A DNA stretch of 64,000 nt, from NCBI RefSeq assembly GCF_000368765.1, contig NZ_KB849654.1, forward strand, positions 648,043-712,042, read 5' to 3'. A program made the position numbers and the translations under genes. Shown here piece after piece: positions 16,029-25,199 of the stretch (positions are counted from its first letter, which is position 1; each line of letters opens with the position of its first letter). The stretch comes from Acinetobacter junii CIP 64.5 (GTDB taxonomy: Bacteria; Pseudomonadota; Gammaproteobacteria; Pseudomonadales; Moraxellaceae). Below the pieces are notes generated by a model, which saw nothing but the letters and a program-made list of their open reading frames with translations, had not been told where the DNA came from and did no database searches.

Positions 16029-17442
16029 GTTGATCATCCTGTGTTTTTGTAATGTCTGTTGTTGTAATATTTTGAGTAGGGAATAAATATGGTTCTAATT
16101 GCGGCAGCATGAGTTCCATATTACGACCAATTGACCATTGTGGTTCAGATGGCTCAAAACCTTGTGCAGTTTCCCACTGTGTCACCGTTTGTTTGGCTTG
16201 TTCGAAGGCTTTTTTCATTGAAGACTGTTCACGCATCGCCAAATCAAAAAAAGCTCGACCGAAATAAGTATAATCTGCTTCATTATTACAGCCAAAAGAA
16301 GTCTTATCCGCTGCTGATGCGGTAATAATCAATGTTTCTGGAGACTGTAATGCAGGAATAAAACTTCCAGAATAACATGCAGAGATTACAATCACTCGCC
16401 AACGAATACCTGACTTATCCAGAGTTTCACGTAACCATTTTGGATCGACCTGACCTAATTCAAGTGGTGCATTTTCTAGTTCAAAATGATTTTTTTCACC
16501 ATGTGATGTCATATAAAGAAATAAAACATCACTATCACGATTCATCTGTTGACCGATACGGCGCAAAGCAAGCTCGATACTTGTCTTTGAAGCTATTGGT
16601 ACTTCTAAACGCGTGGCAGGGTTATTGACCAGCATGATAGAACGGTCGACAGTTCCAAAGCGTGTATCAAACTGCTCTTTTATACGCTCAACTTCAGATT
16701 TAAAAACATCCACATAACTATCACCTGCAACACCTAAAAAGTACCAGTGACTTTGGGCAATGTCGCCATATTGGATGTTATCTAATGCTTGTTGCAATAA
16801 ATTACTCTGAGCATAAAAGGCTTCCTCTGAAAAGCTTGGAGGAGTTTCTTCGACTTTCCAAATCGGTTGATCTTTCACCGATAATTGCCAAACCACCATC
16901 GTTGCAATCGTTGCGATAAAAACGAGAGCTCGCTCCCACCAAGGCCAATTCAGCGCACGTGAGAACACCCAAATTACGGCTAAACTTTGCCAAACAAATA
17001 AAGCCACAAAGAATGGTGGTAAAAAACCATTATAGATACTATCAGGTATGAAGTTTAGATATCCATTCGATCCTAAATACTGAATCAAGCACTGTAAGAG
17101 CAAAATATTGGTATCAAGAACCAACCAGAGTAAAGCAGGCACTAACATCAAACGTGCTTGGTTCATCCGTTGAGATAGAAAAATCCCGACAATCAAGGCA
17201 ATGAATGGCCAAAGCGCATAGCCAATGAGACCTTGAGGGTTAAAATCACCTACTTGACCAGCTACTAACCAACTATATAACGAGTTTGTACAGCCACCTA
17301 AAATCCCCCAAAGGATCAGCTGAGTGATAGAAGGATGAACCACTTGTAATGAACGGCGGGACCCGAGGAACAACCACATTCCAGCAATTTGGTTACTTTT
17401 GAAATCATGCCAGATATTAATGGAGGGTTTGAGATCTATCAT
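15997..17442 (-). CDS. Membrane-anchored C13 family (legumain/caspase-like) peptidase
   Basis: The 481-aa protein has about five membrane helices in its first 190 residues (roughly 42-60, 74-90, 98-120, 141-161, 172-188) and a clan CD cysteine peptidase domain from about 225 to 430. The catalytic pair is visible: His314 in LYMTSHGEKN and Cys356 in VISACYSGSF. DSYVDVFKSEV and RSIMLVNN precede the dyad, as in C13 domains. The domain probably faces the periplasm, judging from helix number. Substrates are unknown. The short region after the peptidase (residues 430-481) is Gln/Thr-rich. The stop lies inside fghA, so the two genes are co-transcribed. Confidence 0.9.
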   Translation of the reverse strand: MIDLKPSINIWHDFKSNQIAGMWLFLGSRRSLQVVHPSITQLILWGILGGCTNSLYSWLVAGQVGDFNPQGLIGYALWPFIALIVGIFLSQRMNQARLMLVPALLWLVLDTNILLLQCLIQYLGSNGYLNFIPDSIYNGFLPPFFVALFVWQSLAVIWVFSRALNWPWWERALVFIATIATMVVWQLSVKDQPIWKVEETPPSFSEEAFYAQSNLLQQALDNIQYGDIAQSHWYFLGVAGDSYVDVFKSEVERIKEQFDTRFGTVDRSIMLVNNPATRLEVPIASKTSIELALRRIGQQMNRDSDVLFLYMTSHGEKNHFELENAPLELGQVDPKWLRETLDKSGIRWRVIVISACYSGSFIPALQSPETLIITASAADKTSFGCNNEADYTYFGRAFFDLAMREQSSMKKAFEQAKQTVTQWETAQGFEPSEPQWSIGRNMELMLPQLEPYLFPTQNITTTDITKTQDDQHAATAKKSLF

Positions 17443-17653
17443 AGAATTCTTCGGGAGTATCTCTTCTTAAGCCTAAACTAAAAAATATGCCAAACGTTAT
17501 AGATTAAATGTCGCTTTTTCAAAATCGTTAATATATGCAACCGTAGTGTAAGCTTAGCAAGAATTTTTTAGCAATCATGCTTTTGAACTATATCACAAAT
17601 TTTTACCGAGCATTGACCTAAGCCAAACAATCATCTGATAAAAAGACTCAAAT

Positions 17654-18457
17654 TTAACCTTTTGGAAAATAAGCATCAAATCGACAAGCATCCCCTAACC
17701 ATTGATGATCAGGATGTTGTTCAGCAAGATAAACTGCATGGCGTGGTCGTTTAACAATTACTCTTTTTGCAATTTTCTTAGCTAAATCGAGTAGTTGATC
17801 ACCCAAATCCATTTCACCATCTTCGGGTAATAACATATGCAACAACTGCATTTGTTTTTTGACTTGTGCCTGTTTTTTTATCGCTTGCTGATTTTGATCA
17901 CGCTGGGGAAACATCGGATCAAGATAAACAACATCTAGATATTCACCTTTCTGTGCTAACTCATTTAAATAGCAATTTGAGTCTGCATGTATAAGTTGAA
18001 TGCGCTGCATAGTGGCTTGTAAAAAAGAATCTCTTTCGGCTTGTGCCTTAGCATATTCCAGTAATACAAATAAAATTGGATGTCGCTCAATTAAGCGTAC
18101 ATTGGCACCCAAATGTGCCATAAGCAAGCTATCGTGTCCCAACCCTGCGGTAGCATCAATAAGTGTTGGTTTCTCTCCAAGTTGACATGCCCTCGCTATC
18201 ATTTCTGATTTTAAACTTGCTCTTTTTAAACGAGGAATTTCAGCACACCAATCGGGCTGCATTTTCATGCCATTTGCACTGAGACTTAAACCATCTTCGT
18301 CCAACACCAATGCCATATCTGGATTCAAACGTAAAAATCTTGAGTTAATTTTCTCTACAACATGACCCTCAAGTTTTACATCTAGTTCAGAAAAACGAGC
18401 TTGAAGTTGCTGAAATGATTGTTCATATTCTGCTTGATACCAACATATCATTCGCAT
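17654..18457 (-). CDS. rsmJ: 16S rRNA (guanine1516-N2)-methyltransferase RsmJ
   Basis: RsmJ (YhiQ) methylates G1516 of 16S rRNA. The SAM-binding motif [16 protein letters not shown] and the catalytic-type VYLDPMFPQ are present. The KRPRHAVYL stretch and the N-terminal [14 protein letters not shown] are family signatures. The start is set at 18457, where the ATG overlaps the uppP stop as TAATG; codons further upstream lie inside uppP. The product is 267 aa, slightly longer than the E. coli protein. It is co-transcribed with uppP. Confidence 0.94.
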   Translation of the reverse strand: MRMICWYQAEYEQSFQQLQARFSELDVKLEGHVVEKINSRFLRLNPDMALVLDEDGLSLSANGMKMQPDWCAEIPRLKRASLKSEMIARACQLGEKPTLIDATAGLGHDSLLMAHLGANVRLIERHPILFVLLEYAKAQAERDSFLQATMQRIQLIHADSNCYLNELAQKGEYLDVVYLDPMFPQRDQNQQAIKKQAQVKKQMQLLHMLLPEDGEMDLGDQLLDLAKKIAKRVIVKRPRHAVYLAEQHPDHQWLGDACRFDAYFPKG

Positions 18458-19278
18458 TACCAATGCACCCAACCTGTCCACCATGTTGCAAGTATAAATA
18501 CCCCAAAACCGATACGATAATACGCAAATGCCGTAAAATCGTGTTTAGAAACATATCGAATCAAGGCACGGATCACGATCAAAGCAGAAATAAAAGCAAC
18601 CACAATTCCAACTGCAAGTACCGCTAAATCATTACTATGTAAATCATTTCGCATTTTATACATATCGAGTAAACCTGCACCCATCAATACAGGAATACCT
18701 AAGAAAAATGAAAATTCAGCGGCAGCTTTACGTGATATCCCTAAAAATAAAGAACCAATTATCGTTGAACCCGATCGTGAGGTACCAGGGATCAAAGCAA
18801 AACATTGAATTAACCCAATCAACGTTGCTTGTTTAAAAGTCAAATCATCCACTTCAGAACTGACAACTAAATGCTTGCGTCTTTCCGCCCAAAGAATAAT
18901 AAAACCACCAACGATTAAAGCGATAGCAACAGTAATGGCATTAAATAAATAAGCTTTAACCACATCACCAAATGTTAATCCAATGATCACAATAGGAGTT
19001 GAAGCAATAATTAAATTTAGGCTTAAACGGCGACCTTGCTCCTGACCTTTCATTGCTCCGATCAGAGCACCCCATAATTTTCCCCAATACTCATAAATGA
19101 CCGCAGCAATCGCACCGATCTGAACTGCAACGGCAAACATATCTCTTTTTTCTACAGTCCAAAAATCTAGCAACTGTCCAGACAAAATAAGATGACCTGT
19201 ACTTGAGATGGGTAAAAACTCTGTTATACCCTCAACCAATCCCATTATGGCTGCTTTAAATAGCAATAAAATATCCAT
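18457..19278 (-). CDS. uppP: Undecaprenyl-diphosphatase UppP (BacA)
   Basis: UppP dephosphorylates undecaprenyl pyrophosphate to recycle the lipid carrier for peptidoglycan and other envelope polymers, and protects from bacitracin. The 273-aa protein has about eight hydrophobic segments. The two signature motifs are [18 protein letters not shown] (residues 14-31) and [10 protein letters not shown] (about 163-172). It is the middle gene of tsaB-uppP-rsmJ: tsaB ends eight bases before the uppP ATG and rsmJ overlaps its stop. Confidence 0.97.
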   Translation of the reverse strand: MDILLLFKAAIMGLVEGITEFLPISSTGHLILSGQLLDFWTVEKRDMFAVAVQIGAIAAVIYEYWGKLWGALIGAMKGQEQGRRLSLNLIIASTPIVIIGLTFGDVVKAYLFNAITVAIALIVGGFIILWAERRKHLVVSSEVDDLTFKQATLIGLIQCFALIPGTSRSGSTIIGSLFLGISRKAAAEFSFFLGIPVLMGAGLLDMYKMRNDLHSNDLAVLAVGIVVAFISALIVIRALIRYVSKHDFTAFAYYRIGFGVFILATWWTGWVHW

Positions 19279-19286
19279 AACTCACC

Positions 19287-19979
19287 TTAATTTGGTTTAC
19301 CCTGATCAGCAATTTTTTTCCACGCATCATCACGTAAATAAACTGGCAAGGCATGTTCTGCATCAACCCATTTTTGTTGAGTTGCATAAACTCGTGCGAT
19401 GGTTGCGATATCGTGCGCAGTTGCTTTGATATCAGCAACAGTTTGATTTAAGGTTTTAGATTCATCTTCTTGCATAAATTCTATGAGAGTTGAACCTGAA
19501 CCAATTGGTGTAAACTTACAGTATTCGCTAGCACGCTCATAAGCTAATAGTTTTTCTTCATCGATTGCTTGCATAATACCAAACTGATCTAAGCTGTAAT
19601 TTGCAATATACACTTCTTGCATTCGTGCATCTAAAACAGCAGAAACTTGTTTCAAACCGGTTAGTCGATATGCTGCTTGAGCTAAAGCTTGTAAAGTAGA
19701 AACAGGTATAACTGGCAAATCATGCGACCATGCTAAAGCTTGTGCAACTGCAGCATTGATGCGCACACCGCTAAAAGAACCAGGCCCTCGGCTAAATGCA
19801 ATTGCTGTTAAATCAGAAAGTTGTGTCTGTGTCTGAATTAAAGCCTGCTCTGTTAAAGGCAAAATTGTTTGAGTTTGTGCCTTTGTTCGCTCATCCAACT
19901 GAAAATAGAGTTCTTGTGTGTCATCAATTAGTGAAACTGAACACTGCTCATTTGCAGTTTCCAATGCAAGCAACTTCAT
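19287..19979 (-). CDS. tsaB: tRNA threonylcarbamoyladenosine biosynthesis protein TsaB
   Basis: TsaB is the scaffold partner of TsaD in the complex that makes t6A at position 37 of ANN-decoding tRNAs. The N-terminus MKLLALETANEQCSVSL and the motif FSRGPGSFSGVRI (about residues 62-74) define the family. It lacks the metal-binding His of TsaD, as expected. The ATG at 19979 has AAGG seven bases upstream; the frame is open further but without a good start. Product 230 aa. It is the first gene of the tsaB-uppP-rsmJ unit. Confidence 0.96.
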   Translation of the reverse strand: MKLLALETANEQCSVSLIDDTQELYFQLDERTKAQTQTILPLTEQALIQTQTQLSDLTAIAFSRGPGSFSGVRINAAVAQALAWSHDLPVIPVSTLQALAQAAYRLTGLKQVSAVLDARMQEVYIANYSLDQFGIMQAIDEEKLLAYERASEYCKFTPIGSGSTLIEFMQEDESKTLNQTVADIKATAHDIATIARVYATQQKWVDAEHALPVYLRDDAWKKIADQGKPN

Positions 19980-20122
19980 GCAAAAACCTTGGTATAAAAG
20001 AGATGAAAAACGTCGAGTATCATACTCCACTCAGACATCATAGGCGAGCTGTTCTATTTTTATGGATACAAAAAAGCCAAGCATTCACTTGGCTGAGTTC
20101 ATATCAATTTATCTGAAGTGCT

Positions 20123-20653
20123 TTAGAAATTAAACGCTTCTAAATTTAGGAAGTTTTTAAAATGCTCGGCATAATGTAAGGCACTCATTCGTAGTTTAAC
20201 CGCACCTTCATCATCTACAGTTTTAACTATTTTACCAGGTGAACCCATTACGACAGAATTATCAGGGATCACTTTACCTTCTGGAATTAATGCATTCGCA
20301 CCAATAATACAATTCTTACCAATCACAGCATTATTTAGAATCACCGCATTAATACCAATTAAAGAATTATCACCGATGGTACATCCATGTAACATCGCCT
20401 GATGGCCAATCGTAACGTATTCACCAATATTCAATTCAATACCAGCATCTGTATGCAAAACTGCATTCTCTTGAACATTCGAGTAATTACCGATTCGAAT
20501 TAAACAGTTATCCGCCCTAATAACAGCACCAAACCAAACACTGACTTCACGTCCTAATTCTACCTGACCAATCACAGTTGCTGTCGGTGCAACCCAACCA
20601 TCCCAAGGTTGTTGAAGTGCTTTAGGAGTAAATTCTTTATATTTGTACATCAT
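20123..20653 (-). CDS. Gamma-carbonic anhydrase-like protein (YrdA family)
   Basis: This is a 176-aa left-handed beta-helix protein built from hexapeptide repeats (for example [34 protein letters not shown]). The three metal-binding His residues of the family are at positions 67 (LHTD), 84 (GHQA) and 89 (LHGC). YrdA-type members bind zinc, but carbonic anhydrase activity is often weak or unproven, so the substrate is not certain. It lies between tsaB and the Nudix gene with small gaps; co-transcription with the Nudix gene is possible. Confidence 0.93.
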   Translation of the reverse strand: MMYKYKEFTPKALQQPWDGWVAPTATVIGQVELGREVSVWFGAVIRADNCLIRIGNYSNVQENAVLHTDAGIELNIGEYVTIGHQAMLHGCTIGDNSLIGINAVILNNAVIGKNCIIGANALIPEGKVIPDNSVVMGSPGKIVKTVDDEGAVKLRMSALHYAEHFKNFLNLEAFNF

Positions 20654-20682
20654 TTTTAAAAACTCTACTTTTCAAAGTGAAA

Positions 20683-21288
20683 TTAAAACTTAGCTAGACC
20701 AAAGTTAGGTGGATTAACTAGAAATGGCCATTTTTTTTGATAGCCTAAACCGTATTGGAATAATGAAACGAGCATTCTTGCGGTGAGACCCCACACGACT
20801 TCGCTTTCAACTTGCATGCTTGGAAAATATAAAGATTGACGGGCTAATCTAACTTCATAAGGTAAAGGAGGAGCATCGATTAACTGTTTTAATGGTACAA
20901 AGAAAATGCGATCAATTTCTGAGGGCTGTGCAATAAGGTTTACTTTCGCAGGGATTAAGCCAACAATTGGTTTAACAGACAATCCACTCCGTGCTCTTTG
21001 AATCGGTAAATCACCCAATAATTTAACATCGAAAGGATTTAGTGCGGTTTCCTCTTGAGCCTCACGTAAAGCAACAACAATATTACTGGTATCACTAGGG
21101 TCACGTTTACCACCAGGAAAAGAGACCTCACCTGCATGTTGAGATAAATGAATTGAACGACGTGTCAATAAAACTCTAGGCTGAGTCTCCTGCGTAATTG
21201 CGATTAAGACTGCTGCATCAGCTTGTTGAATTCGTCTGGAAAATCGCAACCGTTGTTCTAATAGCTGTATTAACGATGCCTCTTCCAT
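20683..21288 (-). CDS. Nudix hydrolase, CoA pyrophosphatase (NudL/YeaB) type
   Basis: The product (201 aa from the ATG at 21288) carries VSFPGGKRDPS followed by ALREAQEETAL, the Nudix box preceded by the UPF0035/NudL signature. Members hydrolyse coenzyme A and its derivatives to 3'-phospho-AMP and phosphopantetheine. The chosen start has AGAGGG nine bases upstream; in-frame ATGs further upstream (21297, 21357) are less well placed, and the outermost would overlap the promoter of the divergent Nudix gene. Two unrelated Nudix genes are thus back to back. Confidence 0.9.
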   Translation of the reverse strand: MEEASLIQLLEQRLRFSRRIQQADAAVLIAITQETQPRVLLTRRSIHLSQHAGEVSFPGGKRDPSDTSNIVVALREAQEETALNPFDVKLLGDLPIQRARSGLSVKPIVGLIPAKVNLIAQPSEIDRIFFVPLKQLIDAPPLPYEVRLARQSLYFPSMQVESEVVWGLTARMLVSLFQYGLGYQKKWPFLVNPPNFGLAKF

Positions 21289-21424
21289 GCTACTCATCCC
21301 TCTTTGAATGCTTTTCTTATCCACCAACATCATAGCCGAAATTTTACTGAGGAACATAGCTGATCCTAATGCGAATTCACAAAAATTCAGTTATGCTGAG
21401 TTATCTCTAGGATTGATGATAATT

Positions 21425-21973
21425 ATGAGCTTTTGTGTAGCGTGTGGACATCAAACTGAAGCAAAAATTCCATTAGGTGATCATAAAACACGTCTTGTAT
21501 GTACAAATTGTGGCAATATTCATTATGAAAATCCCAAGGTTATTTGTGGTGCTTTAGCCCTATGGGATGACAAAGTTTTACTGTGTCGACGAGCAATTGA
21601 ACCGCGCTATGGGTTATGGACCTTACCTGCTGGTTACATGGAATTATTTGAAACTATGGAACAAGGTGCAGCTCGTGAAACACGTGAAGAAGCGGAAGCA
21701 GAAGTCGAAATAGAACAACTTTATTGTATGTACAATATTCCGCGTATTGGACAGATATACGTATTATTCAAAGCACATATTAAACAAGGTTTCTTTGGAG
21801 CAGGTGAAGAAAGTATTGAATGTCGTTTATTTGAAGAACATGAAATCCCATGGTCTGAACTCGCATTTCCAAGTGTTGAACAAACATTGAAACACTACTT
21901 TTCTGATCGTAAATCAGGAACATTCACAACTCATCTAGAAACGTTGGGTACTCGTTTAGACCATACGGGTTAA
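21425..21973 (+). CDS. Nudix hydrolase with N-terminal zinc ribbon
   Basis: The 182-aa protein begins with a zinc ribbon (CVACGH, then CTNCGN, residues 3-6 and 25-28). A Nudix domain follows with GYMELFETMEQGAARETREEAEAEV split over residues 72-96. The layout resembles short NudC-like or ADP-ribose/NADH pyrophosphatases, but without the larger N-terminal NudC domain. The substrate is unknown. The start at MSFCVACG is chosen because it begins the ribbon; the ATG at 21416 is an alternative with AGGA close by. It is transcribed away from the other Nudix gene. Confidence 0.88.
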   Translation: MSFCVACGHQTEAKIPLGDHKTRLVCTNCGNIHYENPKVICGALALWDDKVLLCRRAIEPRYGLWTLPAGYMELFETMEQGAARETREEAEAEVEIEQLYCMYNIPRIGQIYVLFKAHIKQGFFGAGEESIECRLFEEHEIPWSELAFPSVEQTLKHYFSDRKSGTFTTHLETLGTRLDHTG

Positions 21974-22002
21974 AAAAAAGACCGCTTAACGCGGTCTTTT
22001 TT
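21974..22002. terminator. Bidirectional intrinsic terminator
   Basis: A 12-bp stem (GACCGC/GCGGTC core plus A/T flanks) with a 5-base loop and T-runs on both strands lies between the convergent Nudix gene and the last gene of the fil-type operon. Confidence 0.85.
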
Positions 22003-22005
22003 ATA

Positions 22006-23988
22006 TTACGACTTAACTTTAATTGCCTTACATGCTGGGATAGATTGATCTGCAATCTTAATACTTACCGAACCAGAGAAACGTTTCGCTAATTCACGTT
22101 CTTCTGCTGTAGGAGCTACGTATTTATTTTTTTCCTCTGTGGTCAAATCATCATATAAACGATTATATACATCTACAAAATATGCATAAGTATTTGACCA
22201 TGTCACTGTATTATTTGAGAAATTCGTTAAATTAATGCCCGTTGCTTGACCTGCAAGAAGGTTATTGATATTGATTTTCGCCCCAGTGCCTGCAGTTACG
22301 TTCAAGCCAAACATTACTCCATTGATATTTCCAAACTTAGGATTAGACAATATCGCTCTCACACTGATTGATTTATCATTCGTTGAAAATAATGTCGCTC
22401 CCGTTGTACCAATTCGGAACTGTTTTTGATCATTACTATCTGTGATTGAACCATCACTATTCACTGTCTTCACGCTGCCACAAATACCAGACATATCTGT
22501 AGCTGTTGAATTCGCTTTGATATCTGTACGTATATCACCATTTTCATCAATGACAATTCCTAAATCGACTGGAGCTAGGTTTGCTTCATTGCTGAATCTG
22601 AATGTTAAAGTAGCATACAAAGGGAAGATATATTGCTGATTTGATGCAACATTATTTCTAGTTTTAAAAATGTCTTTAGCTAAATAACTCGAAGGATTAA
22701 TCTTAACAATATCAACAGTTCCATTATAGTTAGTACTTGATATAGACTGTTTCCATAAACCAAGATGAGTTGTGTCAACGGTATCCGTATCTTTGGCTTT
22801 AATCAATTGTTTATAAAAGTTAGTTGTACCAGGTATAGTATTTCTATTGATTAGCTTACCTTGATATATCAATAAGTCTTCAGCTGAATTATTTTCTGAA
22901 ATTTTAAAACGTAAAGGTTTATTTGTATTTACTTGCATATTAATCGGGTCAAGCCAATCCTTTTGCGCATCTACTTGTAATTTAATTGGTTTTACCTTTG
23001 TAATCAAGGTAATTGGAGCAACAACCAACCCATTCGTTATAGTTGCAGCTCCTTTCCATTGCTGACCATCACCAATCGTATATCCTTGTCGATCAGACAA
23101 TAAGAAGAAAGCGCCCATTGAATGCAATAGATTGGTGTCATTATCTACGCATTTTGAAGTCAATTCTTTATTACAACCGAAGAACCCATCTGGGCGGAAA
23201 TTATTAACACTTGTACTTTCACCACCAGCTTTATATGCCGGTAAATCAGCTTGCCAAACACCCGTGTTAACCAAGTTTAAAAGACGAATTAATAGAGCAT
23301 AGGCTTGGTCGTCAGAAACTTTTGATACATCTAACCAGGGTTGTAAAAGTGTAATATATTCGCCAGACAATAATTCATTAACACCAATATCTTTAGTGAC
23401 ATTCACTAATAAATCTTTCTTCTCTTCAGTAAATTCTATCGGTTGTATATCTCCAACTACATTGTCATTTCTTTCAACGCCCAGACTATGCATAATTCGA
23501 ATCAGCGCAACAGCAACTCGAATAGTTTCATCATTTTTATCAAGAGAATTTGGCATCTTGCCAGTTAATGCCGTAGCGAAATCTATTACTCGAATATGTG
23601 GAAGAGTTGCTGTTTTTAACTTAGAAATTGTATCTAACTTAATCGTACCAAGGTTGATTTTTCGAGCTGAAGAACCTTGAATATAAAAACTTGCTTCATC
23701 CCCTAGCTTACATGCTCCAGTAACAATATTACCGTCTAATTTAGTCGCAAAATGATTGATTTTATCCGTACTACAATCAAAATTTATTCCAGAAACAGGA
23801 TAATCAAGCACAAATTTCAGACAATCACTTGCTGACACGTCACAACTTGTATTAGATGTAACACCATCAACGCCTTGGTTTGGATCTTCATTTATTTTAG
23901 CACTTTCACCACCACAAGCTGTCATCATTGCAGCAATTATAGATAGGCTTAATGGTAATATCGTTTTTTTATTCATACTAAAATTCAT
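22006..23988 (-). CDS. filF: FilF-like lipoprotein
   Basis: This is a 660-aa predicted lipoprotein: basic N-terminus, hydrophobic stretch and lipobox MTACGG with the acylated Cys at residue 25. The rest is a long secreted domain rich in Asn, Thr and beta strands with several Cys (SCDVSASDC, GFFGCNKELTSKC). No enzymatic motif was recognised. Position as the last gene of a six-gene set and overall size match what I recall of FilF of Acinetobacter. The function is not established; fil genes were named as pilus-like, but no pilin or usher is present. Confidence 0.75.
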   Translation of the reverse strand: MNFSMNKKTILPLSLSIIAAMMTACGGESAKINEDPNQGVDGVTSNTSCDVSASDCLKFVLDYPVSGINFDCSTDKINHFATKLDGNIVTGACKLGDEASFYIQGSSARKINLGTIKLDTISKLKTATLPHIRVIDFATALTGKMPNSLDKNDETIRVAVALIRIMHSLGVERNDNVVGDIQPIEFTEEKKDLLVNVTKDIGVNELLSGEYITLLQPWLDVSKVSDDQAYALLIRLLNLVNTGVWQADLPAYKAGGESTSVNNFRPDGFFGCNKELTSKCVDNDTNLLHSMGAFFLLSDRQGYTIGDGQQWKGAATITNGLVVAPITLITKVKPIKLQVDAQKDWLDPINMQVNTNKPLRFKISENNSAEDLLIYQGKLINRNTIPGTTNFYKQLIKAKDTDTVDTTHLGLWKQSISSTNYNGTVDIVKINPSSYLAKDIFKTRNNVASNQQYIFPLYATLTFRFSNEANLAPVDLGIVIDENGDIRTDIKANSTATDMSGICGSVKTVNSDGSITDSNDQKQFRIGTTGATLFSTNDKSISVRAILSNPKFGNINGVMFGLNVTAGTGAKININNLLAGQATGINLTNFSNNTVTWSNTYAYFVDVYNRLYDDLTTEEKNKYVAPTAEERELAKRFSGSVSIKIADQSIPACKAIKVKS

Positions 23989-23996
23989 CCTAATAT

Positions 23997-25199
23997 TTAC
24001 TGTATAACAGAGATTTTTATCTGTCCTTGATTTGAAAGCTCTTGTTCTGGTACATCAACTGCTGAGGCTAATGGTGTCATCATTACATAGTGTGCTGTTT
24101 CTGGGACACGCAATACACCTTGAATGGCAGCATGCTTGAATGTTGTTTCATGTACAGTTTCATTTTTGAAACCACTAACACCTTCTTGGATACAACCTTT
24201 TTTATCTAAGAAGATAACAAGTGGCCAATAATACACTGGTTTATTATTACTGGAGGCATAGGAATCAATCTGAATATATGTAATCGGATTGCCTAGTTCA
24301 ACTAATTCGTATTCAAATTTCTCTTTTAGAGGTTTTCTTGGCCATAAACCAATATCTTTATTAAGACTAAGCTTTTTAATTGATTTTGTATAATTTTCAA
24401 TAAAACAACGATCTTCTTCAAATGCTAATGCTAAGTCTTCTGGTGTTAATCTTACATAATTTGTAGAAAGTGTAATCGCTTTACTCGACTCGATTGGGCG
24501 ACTCATTATGCGATCTAACATTGAGCGACTAACCCCTTTTTTACGCTCAATAGTTTCTAAACGTCCACTCCCATCAGGCATAGTATAAAAACGCTTTTTC
24601 CCTTCTAGATTAAATTCTTGACCTTCTAAATATTCATTATTTACATATGACACACCATCTATACTGGTAAAACCATCTTTTTGCTGTGCAGATGTATTGG
24701 ACTCTTTTTTCAGTTCTTTATTATTGATTGGAGTAACAACTTTTGAATCTTTTTCTTTTTGATTTATATCTTTAGTCTTTAGTTTTTTAGATTCTAATGT
24801 TTGAACAGATTTCGATTCTTGTGACAATGGAATCTCAATTGTAAGTGTCTTTTGGGACTCAACATTTTGTTCAACAATTGCTGGTTCAATCTTTTCTATT
24901 TTACGCGTATTACTTATGTCACTCTGTATATTTCTATTTTGAGAGTTAGACAGTTTTACTGGCGTTTCGACTTTATTTTCAATAATTTCATTGGGTAAGG
25001 TCGGTTCTTTCTCAATATATCTAACCTGAGATTGAAGTTGTTGTGAGGTGTCCTTTTTAGGCACAATCATTGGGCGTCCATCTGGGCCAATGATTGTATA
25101 GAACCCATCTGCATACACATTTTGTCCAGACACTATGCCAATACCAATTATTAGCATAGCGTATTTAGACATTTGAATATTTTTCTTAAGCATTACCAT
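23997..25199 (-). CDS. filE: FilE-like periplasmic protein
   Basis: The 400-aa protein has an N-terminal signal (residues about 12-31, ending near VYADG) followed directly by GFYTIIGPDGRPMIVP, a recognisable start of the FilE family. Residues 40-180 are low-complexity, rich in Lys, Glu, Ser, Gln and Asn, like a flexible spacer. The C-terminal part (about 220-400) is folded-looking with two Cys residues. Its ATG overlaps the stop of the preceding FilD-like gene by seven bases, so the genes are tightly coupled. The molecular role is unknown. Confidence 0.75.
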   Translation of the reverse strand: MVMLKKNIQMSKYAMLIIGIGIVSGQNVYADGFYTIIGPDGRPMIVPKKDTSQQLQSQVRYIEKEPTLPNEIIENKVETPVKLSNSQNRNIQSDISNTRKIEKIEPAIVEQNVESQKTLTIEIPLSQESKSVQTLESKKLKTKDINQKEKDSKVVTPINNKELKKESNTSAQQKDGFTSIDGVSYVNNEYLEGQEFNLEGKKRFYTMPDGSGRLETIERKKGVSRSMLDRIMSRPIESSKAITLSTNYVRLTPEDLALAFEEDRCFIENYTKSIKKLSLNKDIGLWPRKPLKEKFEYELVELGNPITYIQIDSYASSNNKPVYYWPLVIFLDKKGCIQEGVSGFKNETVHETTFKHAAIQGVLRVPETAHYVMMTPLASAVDVPEQELSNQGQIKISVIQ

